Source: JASGCL01 sp965203915
GTDB taxonomy: Bacteria; Pseudomonadota; Alphaproteobacteria; JASGCL01
Reading direction: 5' to 3'
DNA length: 64,000 bases
NCBI GenBank assembly: GCA_965203915.1
Contig: OZ241918.1
Coordinates: 1,488,001-1,552,000, forward strand
Below the pieces are notes generated by a model, which had not been told where the DNA came from, did no database searches, and was given only the letters and a program-made list of their open reading frames with translations. The position numbers and the translations under genes are program-made. Position 1 is the stretch's first letter; every line of letters starts with the position of its first letter. Below are positions 60,628-64,000 of the stretch, in pieces.

Positions 60628-62178
60628 ATGATTTATAGTCTTATTTATTTATTAAAAATAATCCTGTTTGGAAAAAATCCTAAGTTCTCAGATAACGCTC
60701 TTTATATCGACTCGGATAAAATTGCGAACCAGCTCAATTTAAAAAAGCATGGCAAGGTTGACGGCAAGAAATCTAGCCCCCATGATTTACAAGACGATTT
60801 AACTTTTGCAGAAATAAATATTTGCAAAAAACTTCAAAAATTGCTGCGTAATAATTGGTCGTTGGTGAACAACGCACTAAAAGCCAGAAGCAAAAATATC
60901 GCTGAGAATAGATATAAAATTGAATCTATCTTTGCGGAAACTGACTTAAATGATCAGCTGGTTAAAATAAAAGCCATTTGCTTGGAAGTAGACAAAATAA
61001 AATTAGAATATAATAAAATACTTTCTAAAGATAAAAATGATATTGCTATTAAAAGTGATAATACGCAATATCAATTTAAAAGTTGGTTAGAGAGCCTTAA
61101 AAGCAAGACATCGCAATTACTTGATATTCAAAATAACTTTAATGAAAAGCTAAAAGCGTTGCAAGATTTACTAGATATGCAACCCGACATTAAAGATAAT
61201 ATGGACGAATTTATTAGCATAACGAAAATATATAAAAAATATTTAGATAATGTAAAAAAAGACACTCGCCATATCTTTGACATTTATTATAACTATAATC
61301 GCCTTTATCGGTCGGATAAAATTAATTATGCTAACCGATATTCTTTTATCGAACGCGAAAAATTACAATTACAAGAATATACGCTTGACGAAGATTTGCA
61401 AAAAGAATTCTTAGATAATAAAAATTTTTACGATTCTATTCTAGCAAAAAAACTAAAAGCGACAGATAATATCAAAATAGCAGATAGCAATATAAAAACT
61501 ATTCTTGCTAATTATGAATTATTAGAAAAAGATATTCAACAGAAGGTAAATAACGAGAGTGGCATCCTTGGTTCCATTTTTGAAGGGCTTGGAACGGTTT
61601 TTCAAAAACCTGAATCGAAAACCCACACGCATGGAATTCATTTAAAATATCCAAAAGTAAGTAATATCGCGCACAATCTTAAGCTAGAGAAAGAGGGTAA
61701 AAAAGATGCTCAGCACGAGTTGCCTAACGATAAATTCAAAAGGCTGACTACAGCAGAGGTCAAAATTAAAGAAAAAATCAATAATTTTTGCAATGGAAAT
61801 TTTAATAAATTTACCGAAACAACTTTGGATGCCATGCGAGAACTAAACAAAGATAAAGAAGAATTAAGAAACGATACACAGTTGACCAACATTAGAGATA
61901 AATTAAAAGATTTAGAAAATAATAAAAACAATAAAGAGCCCAATGCGCCAGATGTTAATAACGTATTCAGCGAACTAAGGCAAAGCTATCAAGAACTTTA
62001 TGATTTTCGAAATGAAAATAGAATTGAATCAGAAAAAGAGTTTGATAGGTCAAGCTTTCGGCTTATCGCTCCTATTGTTCTAGGCTTTTTTGTTTTTCTT
62101 GAGATGCTTTATACTGGGTTTCAGTTAGCTCCAAATTTTGGACTCGGGAGAGCTTATGGTCAATTTGGTGGCTTTTAA
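60628..62178 (+). CDS. Long coiled-coil protein with C-terminal membrane segment (5' part of an interrupted locus)
   Basis: A 516-residue AT-rich gene; family not named by me. Residues 1-15 are hydrophobic. A module at 31-72 (KIANQLNLKKHGKVDG, then LTFAEINICKKLQ) recurs at about 346-390 (NIAHNLKLEKEGKKDA, then LTTAEVKIKEKIN), showing an internal duplication. Between them are long helices and a middle motif IYYNYNRLYRSD (about 220). A membrane helix LIAPIVLGFFVFLEMLYTG lies near residue 483, and the protein stops 22 residues later at TAA. The next gene continues in the same frame after two codons. Confidence 0.62.
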   Translation: MIYSLIYLLKIILFGKNPKFSDNALYIDSDKIANQLNLKKHGKVDGKKSSPHDLQDDLTFAEINICKKLQKLLRNNWSLVNNALKARSKNIAENRYKIESIFAETDLNDQLVKIKAICLEVDKIKLEYNKILSKDKNDIAIKSDNTQYQFKSWLESLKSKTSQLLDIQNNFNEKLKALQDLLDMQPDIKDNMDEFISITKIYKKYLDNVKKDTRHIFDIYYNYNRLYRSDKINYANRYSFIEREKLQLQEYTLDEDLQKEFLDNKNFYDSILAKKLKATDNIKIADSNIKTILANYELLEKDIQQKVNNESGILGSIFEGLGTVFQKPESKTHTHGIHLKYPKVSNIAHNLKLEKEGKKDAQHELPNDKFKRLTTAEVKIKEKINNFCNGNFNKFTETTLDAMRELNKDKEELRNDTQLTNIRDKLKDLENNKNNKEPNAPDVNNVFSELRQSYQELYDFRNENRIESEKEFDRSSFRLIAPIVLGFFVFLEMLYTGFQLAPNFGLGRAYGQFGGF

Positions 62179-62184
62179 GTTTTG

Positions 62185-63108
62185 ATGGCTATATTGGCGT
62201 GGTGGTCGGGGCGTCAAATGGCTTATTATAACGGTTATAATAAGCTTAAGCATCTTAAAACCCACGACAATATTGATAATAAAATTTATTTACCTCTTGT
62301 TATTATTTCTTTAATTATAACATTACTTATTATGATATGGAACACGATTCGTCTTCCCATTTCGGAGGGCGGGGCATTTTATAGCGGAGATAGATATATA
62401 GTCATATTATGGTTTGTTTTTTCTGTTTTCTCTTTTTTGCACGGTATGGAGGGTCAAAAATACAAAGGGCATAGAAAATATATAAATAATTTTAAAAAAG
62501 AACGTGAAAACTTTTTCAAAATCTTGAGCCATCATGATAAAATTTACAAGAAAGAAAAGGGAGAGTTGCTCGCACGCAGAGATACTGTTTTATCAGCCAT
62601 ATCTAGTAAAAAAATTAATATGAAGAAAAATATCGAAAGGGTAAAAAAATATCGCGAATCTTTTGCTAAATTTTTGAAACAAATTGGTAAAGACGCTGAG
62701 AGTTTGTTGCAAATTTATTATAATGCAAATCAAACAGCTCGTGCGGATGAATTTGACGATACAAAAAGAATAAAATTAGTAAAGAGCCAGATGTCGCTCA
62801 AACATGACGATATGAATCGCCATGACAAAGAATTTAAATCTTATGAATCTTTTTATAAAGATATTGCAAGCAATAATCACCACGATAAAACGCAAAAGCT
62901 GATAAATGATGAGGTAAAAGAATTAGATAATAATTATCTAAACAAAATGAAAAGTTTTATTAAACAAATTAAATCTTTAGGCTCAATAGAAAGTAAAGAA
63001 AATAGTAAGAATGCTTATGTAAGTTCTTTAAATAATCCAAAGAAAGAGTTTGATTCCGTAATTAAAAGCATCAATGATAATTTTTTAGCTTCTATATCGC
63101 AAGATTAA
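62185..63108 (+). CDS. Membrane plus coiled-coil protein (3' part of an interrupted locus)
   Basis: A 307-residue AT-rich protein starting with ATG seven bases after the preceding stop and in the same reading frame. N-terminal hydrophobic LAWW stretch, then two membrane helices (IYLPLVIISLIITLLIMIW, about 33-53, and YIVILWFVFSVFSFLHGM), followed by long charged helices. A motif QIYYNANQTARADEF (about residue 177) matches IYYNYNRLYRSD of the preceding protein. It reads like the C-terminal half of the same ancestral protein. Function unknown. Confidence 0.6.
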   Translation: MAILAWWSGRQMAYYNGYNKLKHLKTHDNIDNKIYLPLVIISLIITLLIMIWNTIRLPISEGGAFYSGDRYIVILWFVFSVFSFLHGMEGQKYKGHRKYINNFKKERENFFKILSHHDKIYKKEKGELLARRDTVLSAISSKKINMKKNIERVKKYRESFAKFLKQIGKDAESLLQIYYNANQTARADEFDDTKRIKLVKSQMSLKHDDMNRHDKEFKSYESFYKDIASNNHHDKTQKLINDEVKELDNNYLNKMKSFIKQIKSLGSIESKENSKNAYVSSLNNPKKEFDSVIKSINDNFLASISQD

Positions 63109-63130
63109 AGCACTCTCACTCAAACGCCCA

Positions 63131-63224
63131 AAACAAAAACAAAGCAAGGCAATAACCTGATATCGACCCACGCCGTCCAGGGAATGGTTTCCCGATAGCC
63201 CTTGCGGGCTTCGGGAATGACGGG
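63131..63224. repeat. Dispersed repeat, copy 1 (94 bp)
   Basis: Identical over 94 bases to 63380-63473. It contains the hairpin TTCCCGA(T)AGCCC-TTGC-GGGCTTCGGGAA and ends GAATGACGGG, the style of small non-coding palindromic elements. Open frames through it are artefacts. Confidence 0.9.
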
Positions 63225-63347
63225 CGGAGAGATGGGATGCGCCATTTCGGTGATAACGGGTAGAGAGGCAGGAAGGCTTTCTGCATGAAGCAGAAAAGTC
63301 TGGTTCTAGGTCGCCGACCTAGCTCTGCCCGTCATTCCATGACCTCG

Positions 63348-63473
63348 GCGGATTCGCAAAAAAACATTTAGCTATCTTTAAACAAAAACAAAGCAAGGCA
63401 ATAACCTGATATCGACCCACGCCGTCCAGGGAATGGTTTCCCGATAGCCCTTGCGGGCTTCGGGAATGACGGG
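63348..63473. repeat. Dispersed repeat, copy 2 (extended)
   Basis: Includes a perfect 94-base copy of 63131-63224 (at 63380-63473) and, before it, about 32 further bases (GGATTCGCAAAAAAACATTT onward) that are shared with copy 3 but not copy 1. Confidence 0.9.
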
Positions 63474-63506
63474 AAGAGAGATGAGAGGCAAAATTATCAG
63501 GGGGAT

Positions 63507-63542
63507 GCCCTCAAGCAACGAAGTGGTAGGGCGAATAAATTG
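63507..63542. repeat. Single REP-like unit related to the array at 51965-52110
   Basis: GCCCTCAAGCAACGAAGTGG followed by TAGGGCGAATAAATT matches the fourth array unit at most positions, with the same pairing ends GCCCT and AGGGC. It sits between copies 2 and 3 of the other repeat. Confidence 0.82.
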
Positions 63543-63558
63543 CCATCCCCTGGCATCG

Positions 63559-63656
63559 GTGGATTCACAAAAAAACATTTAGCTATCTTCAAACAAAAAT
63601 AAAGCAAGGCAATAACCTGATATCGACCCACGCCATCCAGGGAATGGTTCCTCGAT
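63559..63656. repeat. Dispersed repeat, copy 3 (diverged and truncated)
   Basis: Shares the extended left part with copy 2 (GGATTCACAAAAAAACATTT onward) and the core to GGAATGGTTCCTCGAT, then departs; the GC hairpin is lost. Confidence 0.82.
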
Positions 63657-64000
63657 AAAATTTTACAAATATAAATATTTATAAAATTTTTCAAGGATGA
63701 CGGTCAGAGGGGTAAGATGCGCAATTTCAATGAATGACGAGCCGAGAGATAAGAAGCGTCTAAGAAAAAACCACACCAAAGCCTCCCTTGCTTTAAGCCG
63801 CAGCCGCGGACGAAAATGAAGGAGCCTCAGCCACTATAATTTCCGCGGTGGGCTCGCCAGCAAAACTTCTTACTTAAAAAAATCATAAGGAAAAAAGCGA
63901 ATTAACGAACCCCCCTACAAAATATCGCGCGCGCTAACGCTTGCTTGTATTTTGTCTATCCCCCCTTGCTAAAGCAATGGGGGCATTGGTGTCATTTCTT
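63657..64000. other. Region without a supported gene at the window end
   Basis: No convincing gene on either strand. Two inverted-repeat features are seen: TACAAAATA paired with TATTTTGT around a CG-rich middle (about 63912-63951), and CCCCCTTGC paired with GCAATGGGGG (about 63960-63984). These look like further repeat remnants. A 25-codon leftward stretch ending in four alanines has no start codon. Confidence 0.5.

Noticed and set aside
63378..63694. Leftward open frames containing VIPEARKGYRETIPW
   Set aside because: This is the translation of the dispersed palindromic repeat, present in each copy; not a real protein.
63770..64000. A two-piece (permuted) tmRNA on the minus strand, suggested by a short Ala-ending frame (…SSAAAA then stop) and an ACCA near the window end
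   Set aside because: No D-loop-like GGTTTCGAC or T-loop GTTCGA is present, no tag of the usual AND… type, and the acceptor strands do not pair in the expected places.

Overview
The window reads as a chromosomal segment of a Gram-negative alphaproteobacterium with moderate GC content. Supporting evidence: a cytochrome c oxidase assembly block (ctaG-ctaE-DUF983-SURF1), a PopZ/DUF2497-type polar protein, a three-subunit proton-translocating transhydrogenase (pntAA-pntAB-pntB), the pdxH/fabI/aroC neighbourhood, a complete lipid A late branch (lpxK, waaA, msbA) and the classic rpsB-tsf-pyrH-frr-uppS-cdsA translation/envelope operon. I cannot fix the order or genus from sequence alone.

Layout. 1-8 kb: respiratory assembly genes, an esterase, maf-rarA (4-bp overlap), lnt and def. 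8-14.9 kb: a hydrolase, cysE, a large unrecognised protein with Asn-Pro and His-rich tracts, ubiG, lysC and a PopZ-like gene. 15-19.6 kb: an accessory-looking interval between the popZ-like gene and valS, holding a cell-wall amidase, the RNase P RNA gene (rnpB, 12-bp P1 helix visible), an AT-rich DUF3800 gene, two exported nuclease-like proteins and a 3-hydroxyisobutyrate-type dehydrogenase. 19.7-28.1 kb: valS, a Xer recombinase, then the leftward LPS cluster msbA-waaA-lpxK, in which lpxK is fused in frame to msrB. 28.3-38.5 kb: a UPF0114 protein, pdxH, fabI, aroC, an AT-rich pair of unknowns including a 51-residue proline-rich protein, pnt genes, and clpB behind a near-perfect sigma-32 promoter. 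38.5-46.9 kb: a beta-carbonic-anhydrase-like protein, pth, yebC, ruvC, two adjacent paralogous small membrane proteins, tRNA-Ala, rsmB with a 24-bp minisatellite, crcB, tRNA-Pro and ribF. 47.2-51.9 kb: the rpsB-cdsA operon. 52-60.3 kb: a palindromic repeat array, nrdA with a pair of NrdR boxes over its promoter, an MHS-type transporter without a canonical start codon, radC, map, a DsbA-like protein and murA. 60.3-64 kb: an AT-rich accessory end with a long coiled-coil membrane protein locus split by one in-frame stop, followed by nearly 0.9 kb of dispersed repeats.

The core genes describe an aerobic, LPS-producing cell: oxidase assembly and transhydrogenase for energy and NADPH; Lnt, LpxK, WaaA, MsbA, MurA, UppS and CdsA for the envelope; RpsB, Tsf, Frr, ValS, Def, Map, Pth and RsmB for translation. 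The most unusual items are the interrupted coiled-coil locus (60628-63108), the paralogous small membrane proteins (41217-42322), one of which has strong expression signals, the LpxK-MsrB fusion, and the transporter lacking an ordinary start codon. Everything here is read by eye from sequence; family names rest on recognisable motifs, not on database searches.
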